Positions 1 to 12,900 of a stretch of DNA of 64,000 nucleotides are shown piece by piece. A program made the translations under genes and the position numbers. Where the stretch lies: positions 1-64,000 of the forward strand of contig JAFEVB010000038.1 of NCBI GenBank assembly GCA_032629725.1, in the 5' to 3' direction. The stretch is from Gremmenia infestans (Eukaryota > Ascomycota > Leotiomycetes > Helotiales > Hamatocanthoscyphaceae). Position 1 is the first letter of the stretch; the number at the start of each line of letters is the position of its first letter. Under the pieces are notes generated by a model. It ran no database searches. It saw only the letters and a list, made by a program, of their open reading frames with translations, and had not been told where the DNA came from.

Positions 1-3000
1 ATAGAAGGAAGGACTAGAGGGACCTAATAGAAATTAATACCGCTTACTAAAAACCAAACCTACTCTCTAGGGAGAAACGGGATAAGCGATATTAGAAAGG
101 GACTCTGTTTTAAGTGTAGATTGCCTAGATACCTAGTATCCTCTTATAGGTAGAAGAAAAGGAAAGGACCCTAAAAGAAATAAAACATAAGCGCAGCTAT
201 ATAAACCTTAGGTGCAGCATTGCGACCCTAACCCTAAGAGATAGGAGCATAGCATATAACCACCTAAATATAAAAGCTAGGAAATAAATACAGAAGAGAA
301 AGCAAGCTTATCTTAGGATCCTACGGACTAGCTACCTGATATAGATAAAGAATAGATTATAGCTAGTAATAAGCTTTCTGCAGGAAACTAGTAGGAACCT
401 AAAGAGGGGATAAACCGGCCTTTAAAGGGGACTTCTAGCTAGGAATAGAGAAACTAGAAAAAGGCATCTACTATATAGTTATATACTAAGATATATAACA
501 AGTTATCTTTAAGGCACCTTAATAACCTAGGATTATTAAAGGCATCCTAGAGAAGAAATGCTAAGGCTAAGCTTAATTATAGAGCTAGGAGACGTCTAGG
601 AAATCACTAGCAAAGGGTTAGGCAAACGCATTTAGAGGAAGATAACTTTTCCTCTATTTCCTATAAACCTAATAATTTTCGCCTAGTAATATATTAGTAA
701 TAAAGCATAAAGCATATTCGCGCTAAACACCCTATACCAACTAATAAGGTAGGAAAGTAGTTACTAACTATAGGAAAACCAATTTCATAGGATATAAGGT
801 CCTAGAAGAAAGATAACTAGAAAAGCAAGTGGCGGCTATAGAGAGCCGAAACTATATAACGCTAAACGCCTATACTAGAGGAAAAGAAGCTATAGGTTAT
901 ACTTAACTCTAGTGCGCAGAGGAACTTCATCTCGCTAGAGGCTATAAAGAGGCTTAATATACTAATATAAGAGAAGGAGGAACCCTACCTACTTACTATT
1001 ATTAATAGGACAGCGATTAAAATAAATAGAGAGATAGTTAAGTATAAGACTATACCTATATAGGTAACTATTAGAGGTTACTAGGAGGAAATCAGCCTGG
1101 ATATAATCCGTATTAGAGATAATCAGGCCATTTTTAGTATTTCTTAGATTAGATAATATAATCCAGAAATCAACTAGGAAACTTATAAGGTAAAGTTTAC
1201 CTAATGCAGCTATGCATTAAAATAACTATATAGCTATAGAGAGGTTAGCGCCACCTCCTATAACACGCTAAGGCATGCAACCTAAGGCCCTCTACTAGAT
1301 AATATAAAGGTCGAAAAAGAGATACTAGTATAGTATAAGAAGTTTAAATAGATATTTAATAACCTATAAGGTAAGAAGGCCTTACCTAAATATTAACTAT
1401 AGGACTATAAGATACCGCTTAAGAAGGATATAAACCTTCTTAGGAACTACTTCGCTAGTATAGTAAAGAAAAGATAAGACTATAGAGGGAGTATATTAAT
1501 AAGGCGTTATCTAAGGGATAGATAAGGGAGTCGCACTCCCTATTAGGAGCGCTAATGCTATTTGCAAAGAAGAAAGACAGACTGGATCGATTTTATATTA
1601 ACTACTAAAAGTTAAATAAGATAACTATAAAAAATTAATACCTACTACTATAGGCAGATATATATAAGACCGTCTAAGAAAGGCGGTAATCTTTATATAA
1701 CTAGATATAAGGGATCATATTACCTAATCCGTATTATAAAGGGCAAGGAATAGAAAACGGCATTTTAAACCAGATTTAGTTACTATAAGTACTAGGTTAT
1801 ACCGTTTAGGCTAACTAACGCCCTAGTAACCTATTAAGAAGTTAACTATAACGCGTTAAGGGCTTTCTTGGACAGGTTCTATATATATTACCTTAATAAT
1901 ATACTAGTATATTTAGATAATAAGGAATAGCACATAGGATATATAATATAGGTCTTAGAAGCACTTGCGGCAAAGGGATTCCGCCTAAAGCTATCTAAGT
2001 ATAACTTCTATATAAAAGAAATCACCTTTCTAGGCTATATAATTACGCTAGGGAAAATCGGCCTAGACCCTAAAAAGGTCCGAGCGATTATTACCTAGGA
2101 GACGCTAACTATAGTTAAATAGGTGTAATCTTTCCTAGGATTTGCGAACTTCTACTAGAAGTTTATTAAGTTATATTTAAAGAAGGCTCTACTACTTATA
2201 GACCTAATAAAAAAGGAGAAAGAGTTTAAATAGATAGATAAAGCGGAAAAGGCATTCTAAGAGCTAAAGCAGGCCTTTATAGAGGAACCTATCCGCTAGA
2301 ACTTCTAGCTAGAACTTAAGTTAATAGCGAGATAGACGCGTTAGATAGGGTAATAGAGGGAGTGCTTATATAGAAATATAAGGATAGCAGCTAGCATCTA
2401 GTAGCGTACTACTCTAGAAAAATAATATCCGTAGAACTTAACTATAATATATATAATAAGGAACTCCTAGTAATAGTTAAAGCATTATAGGAATAGAGGG
2501 TTTACCTTTAGAGGGGCTAACTTCCTAGTAATAATTCTTACTAATTATAAGAATCTTATCGGCTTTACTATAACTAAAGACTTAAATAGGCGATAGATAA
2601 GGTAGGTAGAGACACTTGCTACCTATAACTTATAAATTAAATATATAAAGGGATAGAGAATGATACGCTAATGCACTAAGTGGAAGCTAGGATATAAGGT
2701 AAAAGAGGAAATAAAGGGCATTGCGATCTTCTAGGAAGACAGTAATAACCTTATCCTAAATAAATAATAAATCGCAGCTGCGACCCGTATTAATAGCGAC
2801 CTATTTATAGATAAAATCAGATTAGCGTATAAAGGGGATATAGTAGTGGAAGGCATCTTATAATACTTCTAGAAGAATATAGAGGGGCTCCTACTATATA
2901 AGAATAAGATATATATCCCTAAGAGTATCTAAAAAGAATTTATTAAGGAATAATATAAGCTACTAGCTTATAGATATTAGGGAAACACTAGAACCTAGGA

Positions 3001-5268
3001 AAGGCTCTCGCGGAGATACTATTTCCTAGGTATGCGAATAATAGTTAAGGAGGTTATTAGCAAGTGTAATACTTGCATATAGAATAAGGTATTATAATAC
3101 GCCCTATATAGTATAATGCAATCACCTAATATACTAAAGACTCCCTAGACATCTATTATATAGGACTTTATAGTTAAACTACTACTATCTAAGGATCTAA
3201 TAATAGGAGTGGAATATGATTCTATCCTAGTTATTATAGATAGGTTAATAAAATACACCTATATAATACCCTATAAGGAATTAAGCACGGCTAAAGACTT
3301 AGCCTAGGCATTTCTCTAAGTAGTAGTAGTAAACTATAGCGCGCTAGAAGAAATTATATTAGATAGAGATCAGCTCTTTACTTTAAAATTCTAGATAGCA
3401 TTTACGGCTCTACTAGGTATTAAAAGGAAAGCTATTAATAAGTTTTCACCTATAAACCAACGGATAAACTAAATAGATAAATTAGATAATAGAAATATAT
3501 ATCTAGTATTATATAAACTATAAGCAGAATAACTAGGTAGGACTTCTACTACTCGCCTAGTTCGCATATAATATATTAGCTGCGGAAAATATAAAGATCT
3601 TACTAGCATACGCGAATTATAGTTATAACCCTAAGGCCTACCGCTCTGCGATAACCTTAGGAGTAGATAACCAATCTGCGACTATATAGGTAGAAGACCT
3701 TAAAGCACTTTAGGAGGAACTAGCTAGCGACCTAGCATTCTTTATAAAGAGAGCAGCATTATACTATAACGGAAAACGTAGTATAGAACCTACGCTTAAA
3801 GAGGGGGATAAGGTCTATCTAATATAAAGAAATATTAAGATAAAACAACTAAGCATAAAACTGGATTATAAGAAGCTAGGGCCGTTTAAAATCAAGCGAG
3901 TTGTAGAACTAGTTAACTATAAATTAGTACTACCTAGAATAATAAACATATATCTAGTATTCCACATATCTCTCCTTAAACTAGCACTACTAGGGGCGCT
4001 ACCCGCGCCTGTTATAGAAATCCAACTAGTTAACCCTAACGCTAAATATAAGGTTAAAGCAATACTAGACTATAAACAGGTTAGAGGAAGTATTAAGTAC
4101 TTAGTTAAATAGATAAACTACCTACACTTAGAAAACACCTAGGAGCTAGGGATAATACTTAGGGACCTTAAGATATTTACAGACTATTAAGATTAGCACC
4201 CTAACCTAACTAGAACAGGTCTAAAGGATTATATGCAGCTAGTAATACATAAAGGCAGGGTTACTAAAAGGGTTAGGACTAAGCAAAGGACTACTAGCAA
4301 GAAAGTTAGAATAGAAGCAGGTAGAGTTCCCTGCTTACGCCGCCCACTTTCCTCCTTCTTAACCTTCTCCTTCTCCTCTAGAGCATTAAGCTTATTAAGG
4401 GTTTTAAGGCCCTAGCGTAATATATCCTAGGCATAGCGTTTAAACTTGGACTATTACTAGTTAAGGCGTAATAGTTTTAAGAGCGTCTCCTGCCTCTCCT
4501 GCTCTAGATAAAGTTCTTTACGCTCTAGTATAGACTAGTCCGCAAGCAACGGCCTACAGATATCGCACTTTATTTTTAACTTTATATAAGTACTATATTT
4601 GCCTAAACTAGAGGATTTAGATATAATATACTCTAAGCCTTAGGATTTATAATAAGTGCACTTTATATTAATAGGATAACTAGAAGAGATAATTCGGTTA
4701 TAAAGAATAAAGCGCTCTTTATCTTTAATGCTGCAAATAGGTGGCATAATAAGAAAGAAGGAAGGCTATACTATAAGAAGATGTTTTCCTATATTATACT
4801 TAAGCGTAGAGGCTATACTAACTAAGAGGGGAATAGTATTATAAATATAATATATAACTAAGGGACCTTAGGCTTAATATCTAACTCTAGACGTAGGAGA
4901 ACCCTTAGTAGGAACAGATTTTCCTTATATAAGCAAGAAACGTTCTTCTAGTATATTAGTCACGTAATAGACCAAGGAGGGACCGTAGGGATCCTCGCGG
5001 CCCGTTAGGATCTATTAGGATCTAAAGGTATAACGGTTCTATATAAGACTAGGTTATCACCTATTAGATAGAAGCTTTATGCTTAACTTAAATAGTATTT
5101 CCTAATATACGCTTATTACTTTATACTTTATAATAAGCTATACTCCTAAGTATAGCAACCAGTGATCCATTAACAGATACCGATATTAACCTAACATAAT
5201 CTAGGTCCAGGGACCTACTTGAGTCATAAGACTTACCCTAGCACTACGTGGGCTAGGCGATCGTTACA
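1..5268 (+). mobile_element. RIP-degraded Ty3/gypsy chromovirus, 3' part (5' end outside window)
   Basis: This is a decayed LTR retrotransposon; the 5' LTR lies before the window. Reading through the stops shows a gag-type CCHC zinc knuckle at 106-147 (C-F-K-C spacing, with the later His and Cys codons turned to Tyr). The reverse transcriptase signature follows at 1889-1912, where YLDD-type codons now read YLNN (GAT to AAT). An integrase-tail motif VFHISLLK lies near 3959-3985. A chromodomain core at 4098-4145 reads YLVK-stop-INY...ENT-stop-E, the two stops sitting where Trp codons (TGG to TAG) are expected. A purine tract (4825-4833) precedes the 3' LTR. The chromodomain places it with fungal chromoviruses. 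No reading frame of useful length survives and TpA dominates throughout, as RIP would produce. It aligns with the element at 9443-15991 from about position 10,674 onward. Confidence 0.9.
4837..5268 (+). repeat. 3' LTR of the left-edge chromovirus
   Basis: The terminal repeat is about 432 bp, starts TATTATAAAT (TG changed to TA) and ends CGATCGTTACA. From about 5030 on it matches the other LTRs in this window. Its first part (about 4880-5025) differs clearly from them, so it represents a different U3 type. The next five bases, TTTAT, should be the target-site duplication if the left end outside the window carries the same five. Confidence 0.8.
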
Positions 5269-7923
5269 TTTATATCCTTTCTTAAGTAGTATCTTATAGT
5301 TCTATAGTTAATATTTAGATAAAGCTTTCTTACTTTATAGGTTATTAAATATCTATTTGAACTTCTTATATTATACTAGTATCTTTTTTCTAACCTTTTT
5401 ATTATCTAGTAGAGGGCCTTAGATTGCATGCTTAGCGCGTTATAGAAGTAGCGCTAACCTCTTTATAGCTATATAGTTATTTTAATATATAGCTATATTA
5501 GATAAACTTTACTTTATAAGTTTTCTAGTTAATTTCTAGATTATATTATCTAATCTAAGAAATACTAAAAATAGCCTAATTATCCTAATACGGATTATAT
5601 CTAGGCTAATTTCCTCTTAGTAACCTCTAATAGTTACCTATATAGATATAGTCTTATACTTAACTATTTCTCTATTTATTCTAATTACTATTCTATTAAT
5701 AATAGTAAGTAGATAGGGTTCTATCTTCTCTTATACTAGTATATTAAGCCTTTTTATAGCTTCTAGTAAAATAAGTTTCCTTTATATACTAGAGTTAAGT
5801 ATAACCCGTAGCTCTTTTCCTCTAGTATAGACTTTTAGTATTATATAGTTTTAGCTCCCTATAGCTGCTACTTGCTTTTCTGGTTATCTTTCTTTCTAGA
5901 CCTTATATTTTATAAATTGGTTTTCCTATAATTAGTAACTACTTTCCTATCTTATTAGTTAGTATAAAGTGTTTAGCGCAAATATGCTTTATACTTTATT
6001 ACTAATATATTACTAGTAAAGATTATTAGATTTATAGGAAATAGAGGAAAAGTTATTTTCCTTTAAATATATTTACCTAATCCTTTACTAGCAATTTCCT
6101 AGACTTCTCCTAGCTTAATAATTAAGCTTAGCCTTAGCATTTTCTCTCTTAGAATACCTTTAATAATCCTAGGTTATTAAGGTGCTCTAAAGATAACTTA
6201 TTATATATCTTAGTATATAACTATATAGTAGATACCTTTTTCTAGTTTCTTTATTCCTAGCTAGAAGTCCCTTTTAAAGGCTAGTTTATCCTTTTTTTAG
6301 GTTTCTACTAGTTTTCTATAGAAAGCTTATTACTAGCTATAATCTATTTTTTATCTATATTAGGTAGCTAGTCTATAGGATCCTAAGATAGGCTTGCTTT
6401 TTCTTTTATATTTATTTTCTAGCTTTTATATTTAGGTAGTTGTATACTATACTTCTATCTCTTAGGGTTAGGTTATAATACTATACCTAAGATTTATATA
6501 GCTGCGCTTATATTCTATTTCTTTTAGGGTCTTTTCTTTTTCTTTCTACTATAAGAGAATACTAAGTATCTAGTAATCTATACTTAAAATAAAGTCCTTT
6601 CTAATATTACTTATCTTATTTCTTTTTAAAGAGGGGTTTAGTTTCTAGTAAGCAGCGTTAATTTCTATTAGGTCCCTCTAGTTCTTTTTTCTATTAATTC
6701 TATCTTTCCTAACTATTTACTAAAGTTATAGATCCTTTTCTATTTAAGGGACCTCTTAAAGAATCGGTTATTAATCTTAACTGCTTTCTTAATTATTTTA
6801 GTAAGACTATTTAGTTAGTTTATTCTAGTTAGCTTATTCTTAATAAAGTCCTTTAGTTCTATATAGTACTAGCTAGTTAGAGCGCAGTTGCTCTATTCTA
6901 CTATATCTAAATACTACTAGAACCTAGCTATATACTTAGAAGCTAACTTATTCTGCTTTAGTTATTATAGCTTCTATTTAGCTATACTTTACTATTTAAG
7001 GTTACTAAAAACTTATTAGATGTTTTTCTTAAATACTTTATAGCTTATAAATATAATCTAAGTTAAGATTCTTGCTTTAGTTATAACTTGCTTCTAACTA
7101 GTTTTATTTGCTATAAAGTTATTAATATAGGTCTTAACCTAGTTAAAAGCTATATTCTAAAAGTAACTAATTATATAGATAACCTTTACTATCTTAGTTT
7201 TAAATAAGTATTAGTTAAATAGATATAGATATCTATTAAAGTTAGAAAGTTATCTAACTTGCCTTTATCTCTATAGAATATATTAGGTGTTTTAATAATT
7301 ATAGTTTGCTTTTATACTACGAAAGTCTAAGCTAGTGCAGGTATAGAAGCTAGAGTTAGCGTTAGGGTTAGAGTATTTTTCCTCTTAGTAGATCCGGTAG
7401 ATAATATTATTCTATTAATAAAAAGACTAGTACTTAAAGTATAATAATTGCCTAGCTTATATAATACTAAGATAAGTCTTATAACTTAAGTAAGTTCTTA
7501 GACCTAGGTTATTATTAGGTTAATATTAGTATCTATTAATAGATTACAGGTTGCTATACTTAGAAGTATAGCTTATTATAAAGTATAAAGTAATAAGCAT
7601 ATATTAGAAAATACTATTTAAGTTAAGTATAAAGCTTCTATCTAATAGGTAATAACCTAGCCTTATATAGAACTCTTATACTACTAGTTAACCGCGGTTA
7701 ACTTAACTACTATTAATCTAGTTAACTGCTTGCTAGTCGACTAGTCGATCGTATTATATAACTAATTATATAGTATAATAACCAAATATTAGTAGATCTA
7801 CCTTCTAACAAATATACCTAAATATGTATATATAAAACTATAGCCTCTCTCCTAGGGGTTTTTCTATGTCTGAAGCCAGATACTAAGCCTAAGATCCTTT
7901 AGTTATATATTATGTTTATAATA
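5269..7923 (-). mobile_element. inverted, interrupted chromovirus copy (LTR, gag and start of pol)
   Basis: This stretch is the reverse complement of the first part of the same family. For example, 5271-5312 mirrors 1393-1437, and the gag and protease region follows in order up to the LTR at 7440-7923. It begins exactly at the base after the left-edge element ends, in the middle of pol. This indicates that the left-edge element jumped into this older copy, whose remaining pol and 3' LTR should lie left of the window. It is strongly TA-enriched and has no open frame. Confidence 0.85.
7440..7923 (-). repeat. LTR of the inverted chromovirus copy
   Basis: This is the reverse complement of the 9443-9924 LTR over its whole length (484 bp), including the paired CGACTAG stretches, the central TATATAAGACTAGG-like segment and both ends. 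The terminal TG/CA are mutated to TA. The partner LTR is not in the window. Confidence 0.85.
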
Positions 7924-9437
7924 CTACTTTTAGGAAAATAATTTTACTAGCTAGAAAATATTATTACTAAATATAATACTTAAGTATATATTTTTTATAT
8001 ATATTAAGTTAATATTAAATATATACTAACTAAATACCTAAGCTAAAGATATATATAATTAAGCTATATAATAAAGTTAGGATATATATTATATATAGTA
8101 TCTTATTAATATAATATAATTAAAGTAAGCAAAACTATCTAACTAAGCTAAGTCGGAAAAAAGGTTAGTAAAGTATCTAATTATTATTATTTCTTAATAG
8201 ATATTAATAATTAAAATAGACTAAATATATTATAAGGTAGTAGAATAGCGAAAAAAACATCTAGAGGTTCCTTTTAACTCTAAAAATCTATATAATAAGG
8301 CTTTTACTTTAAATTAATAAGTATTTATATCTTAAGTATATATATATTATATACTTATTATATCTCTATTATCTGCTAAGCAAATGCTAGATATAGCTAT
8401 CTGTAATAAGAATATAAGTAATACTAGTAATATAATTATTATTAACTCTAGCTTAATATATATTAAATATATGCTTTCTCTACTAGCTAGTAGAGGTTAG
8501 TAGCGGAAACGTCTAGCATTTAAGATATCTACTACTAGCTTATCTATAAGCTAAGTGGAAAATCAAGTAGGCATTTTATAAAAGCGTAGAAAGGTAGTAA
8601 AAAAAGTAAAAAGATAAAAGTAACTTCTACTAAAAAAATAGCAATTACTTAAGAAATTAAAGTTACTAGAAAAGTTAAAGAAGTAATATAATATATAATA
8701 GTAGTATAAGCGTAGTATAGTTTTACTATATATAAAGCATATATAAATTCAAGTGGTTTAGCTAAAAAAAAGTTTAATAAGAAATAAAAAAACTATAGAA
8801 TAAAAGCTAAAGGCCTAGTAAGTATATGTTTATAATATATAGAACCTAAATATAAATGCTTTTTATATCTATTATTATTTATTATTTATTACTATAAGCT
8901 AAGTATATGCTAGGCCTAAGCGCTATTATAAAAGTTATAAAAAAAATCTAAAGCTATATCTATTAGTTATATATATACTAAGTATATACTAGTTAAACTT
9001 ATATGAAGTAATAGCAGCTTCTAGAGCTTAGAAGTTAAAATAGCTTTTTAATATTAGCTATATATATGCTAAGTATATACTAGCTAAACTTATAGATACT
9101 AACGATCTCTCTATTAGAGGTAGGCGTTAGCTCGGCAGAGCTAAAGCAGATGTTATAGCCTTAGAATATTAGCTTTATATATGCTAAAAATATACTTAAA
9201 CTTATAATAAATAATAGATAAAGCAGCGGAAGTAGCAGCGGCTTAAAGTGTTAGCTATATATATATTAAGTATATACTATATAGACTTACTAGCAGAAGC
9301 GGGAAAACCTAGCGGCAAAGCTAAAGCAGCGGCAGCAAGCACGAATTCTTAGAATATTAGCTATATATATACTAAGTATATAATAAGTAAACTTATCTCT
9401 ATTTGCAGCCTAAGAGATCTTAATAGTAGAAAAGCTA
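7924..9437. repeat. AT-rich repeat array, left part (palindrome block plus variable spacer)
   Basis: There are no genes here. From about 8961 a conserved block recurs: AATATTAGCT, then one or two AGTATATACT-like palindromes, then TAAACTTATA. Copies start near 8961, 9046, 9166, 9250 and 9353, spaced 84-120 bp apart. Between the blocks lie spacers richer in GC (often with GCAGCGG) that share little with each other. The array continues at 15,997 after the inserted retrotransposon. Looser TATATACT-type motifs occur in 7930-8900. Confidence 0.7.
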
Positions 9438-9442
9438 GTAAG
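9438..9442. repeat. target-site duplication GTAAG (left copy)
   Basis: The five bases GTAAG directly before the 5' LTR are repeated at 15992-15996 directly after the 3' LTR. A 5-bp duplication is usual for Ty3/gypsy integration. Confidence 0.9.
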
Positions 9443-9924
9443 TGTTACGAACATAATATATAACTAGGGGACCTTAGGCTTAGTGTCTGGTTTTAGACAT
9501 AGGAGAACCCCTAGGAGGAAGGTTATGGTCCTGTATATATATTTAGGTATGTTTGTTAAGAAGTAGGCCTACTAACATTTGGTTATCATACTATATAATT
9601 AGTTACGTAATATAATCGACTAGTCGACTAGCAAGCAGTTAACCAGATTAATAGTAGTCAAGTCGACTAGGGTTAACTAGTAGCATAAGGGTTCTATATA
9701 AGACTAGGTGTTACCTATTAGATAGGAGCTTTATGCTTAACTTAAATAGTATTTCCTAATACACGCTTATTACTTTATACTTTATAATAAGCTATACTCC
9801 TAAGTATAGCAACTAGTAATCTATTAATAGATACTAATATTAACCTAATAACAACCTAGGTCTAGGGACCTACTTAAGTTATAAAGACTTACCCTAGCAC
9901 TATATAAGCTAGGCAATCGTTACA
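9443..9924 (+). repeat. 5' LTR of full-length chromovirus
   Basis: The repeat is 482 bp long, starts TGTTACGAAC and ends GCAATCGTTACA, so it keeps the TG...CA ends. It pairs with 15511-15991. Nearly all differences I saw between the two are C/T or G/A transitions, in keeping with RIP. Confidence 0.9.
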
Positions 9925-12900
9925 CTTTAAGCACTAGTCTCTTTATCGATAGAATAATATTATCTACTAGATCTACTAAAAGGGAAAGATACCTCTAACC
10001 CTAATGCTAACTCCAGCTTCTACGCTAGCGCTAGTATAGACTCTTGCGGTATAGGAACAAACTGCGATTATTAAGATACCTAATATATTCTATAGGGATA
10101 AAGGCAAGTTAGATAACTTCCTAACTTTAATAGATATATATATCTTATTTAACTAATACTTATTTGGAACTAAGGCAGTAAAGGTTATCTATATAATTAG
10201 TTACCTTTAGGGCGTAGCCTTTAACTAGGTTAAGACCTATATTAATAACTTTATAGCAAATAAGACTAGTTAGAGGGCAAGTTATAACTAGGGCAAGGAC
10301 CTTAACTTAGGCTATATTTATAAGCTATAAGGCATTTAAGAAAAACATCTAATAAGTCTTTAGCGACCTTAAATAGTAAAGTATAGCTAAATAGGAGCTA
10401 TAACACTAAAGCAGAATAAGTTAGCCTCTAAGTATATAGCTAGGTTCTAGCAGTACTTAGATATAGCAGGATAGGGCAACCGCGCCCTAACTAGCTAGTA
10501 CTACGTAGGACTAAAGGACTTTATTAAGGATAAGCTAACTAGGATAGACTAACTAAATAGTCTTGCTAAAATAATTAAGGAAGCGGTTAAGATTAATAAC
10601 CAATTCTTTAAGAGGTCCCTTAAATAAAAGGGACCTATAACTTTAGTAAATAATTAGGAAAATAGGATTAATAGTAAAGAAGAATTAGGGGGACCTAATA
10701 GAAATTAACGCCGCTTACTAGAAGCTAAACCTACTCTCTAGAGAGAAATAGGATAAGCAACGTTAAAAGGGACTCTGTTTTAAGTGTAGATTGCCTAGAT
10801 ACCTAGCATCCTCTTATAGGCAGAAGAAAAAGGAAAGGACCCTAAAAGAAATAAAATATAAGCGCAGCTATATAAACCTTAGGTGCAGCATTGCAACTAG
10901 ACCCTAAGGGATAGAAGTATAGCACGCAACTACCTAAATATAAAAGCTAGGAAACAAACGCAGAAAAGAAAGCAAGCCTATCTTAGAATCCTATAGACTA
11001 GCTACCTAATATAGATAAAGAATAGATTATAGCTAGTAATAAGCTTTCTGCAGGAAACTAGTAGAACCTAAAGAGGGAGATAAACCAGCCTTTAAAAGGG
11101 ACTTCTAGCTAGGAATAGAGAAACCAGAAAAAGGCATATACTATATAGTTATATACTAAGATATATAATAAGTTATCTTTAGAGCACCTTAACGGCCTAG
11201 GATCGTTAAAGGCATCCCTAGAGAGAAGATACTAAGGCTAAGCTTAATTATAGAGCTAGGAGACGTCTAGGAAATCACTAGTAAAAGGTTAGGCAAACGC
11301 ATTTAGAGGAAAACAACTTTTCCTCTATTTCCTATAAACCTAATAATTTTCGCCTAGTAATATATTAGTAATAAAGCATAAAGCACATTCGCGCTAAACA
11401 CCCTATACTAACTAATAAGGTAGGAAAGCAGTTACCAACTATAGGAAAACCAATTTATAGAATACAAGGTCCTAGAAAGGAAGATAACTAGGAAAGCAAG
11501 TAGCAGCTATAGAGGGCTAAAACCATATAACGCTAAACGCCTATACTAGAGGAAAGAGCTATAGGTTATGCTTAACTCTAGTGCGCAAAGGAACTTCATC
11601 TGCTAGAAGCTGTAAAGAGGCTTAATATACTAATATAAGAGAAGAAGGAACCCTACCTACTTACTATTATTAATAGGATAGCAATTAAAATAAATAGAGA
11701 GATAGTTAAGCATAAGACTATACCTATATAGGTAACTATTAGAGGTTACTAGGAGGAAATCAGCCTAGATATAATCTATATTAGAGATAATCAGGCCATT
11801 TTTAGTATTTCTTAGATTAGATAATATAATCCAGAAATTAACTAGGAAACTTATAAGGTAAAGTTTACCTAATATAGCTATATATTAAAATAACTATATA
11901 GCTATAGAGAGGTTAGCGCTACCTCCTATAACACGCTAGGGCACGCAACCTAAGGCCCTCTACCAGATAATATAAAGGTCGAAAAAAGAGATACTAGTAT
12001 AGTATAAGAAGTTTAAATAGATATTTAATAACCTATAAAGTAAGAAGGCCTTACCTAAATATTAACTATAGGACTATAAGATACTGCTTAAGAAAGATAT
12101 AAACCTTCTTAGGAACCACTTCGCTAGTATAGTAAAGAAGAGATAAGACTATAGAAGAAGTATATTAATAAAGCGTTATCTAAGGGATAGATAAGGGAGT
12201 TGCACTCCCTATTAGGAGCGCTAATGCTATTTACAAAAAAGAAAGATAGACTAGATCGATTTTGCGTTAACTACTAAAAGTTAAATAAGATAACTATAAA
12301 AAATTAATATCTACTACTATAAGCAGACAATATATAAGACCGTCTAAGAAAGCGGTAATCTTTATATAACTAGATATAAGGGATGCATATTACCTAATCC
12401 GTATTATAAAGAGCAAGGAATAGAAAATAGCATTTTAAACTAGATTTAGTTACTATAAGTACTAGGTTATACCGTTTAGGCTAACTAACGCCCTAGTAAC
12501 CTATTAAGAAGTTAACTATAACGCGTTAAGAGCTTTCTTAGACAGGTTTTATATATATTACCTTAATAATATACTAGTATATTCAGATAATAAAGAATAG
12601 CACGTAGGATATATAATATAGGTCTTAGAAGCACTTATAGTAAAGGGATTCCGCCTAAAGCTATCTAAGTATAACTTCTATATAAAAGAAATTACCTTTC
12701 TAAGCTATATAATTACGCTAGGGAAAATCGGCCTAGACCCTAAAAAGGTCTAAGCAATTATTACCTAGGAGACGCTAACTATAGTTAAATAGGTGTAATC
12801 TTTCCTAGGATTTGCAAACTTCTACTAGAAGTTTATTAAGTTATATTTAAAGAAAGGCTCTACTACTTATAGACCTAATAAAAAAGGAGAAAAAGTTTAA

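Noticed and set aside
224..242. Telomere-like CCCTAACCCTAA
   Set aside because: Only about two units, and the same place in the second element copy reads differently. It lies inside the retrotransposon gag region.
4233..4415. 60-codon open frame inside the left-edge retrotransposon
   Set aside because: It lies after the chromodomain in RIP-mutated DNA, is rich in Arg/Ser by composition and has no counterpart frame in the second copy.
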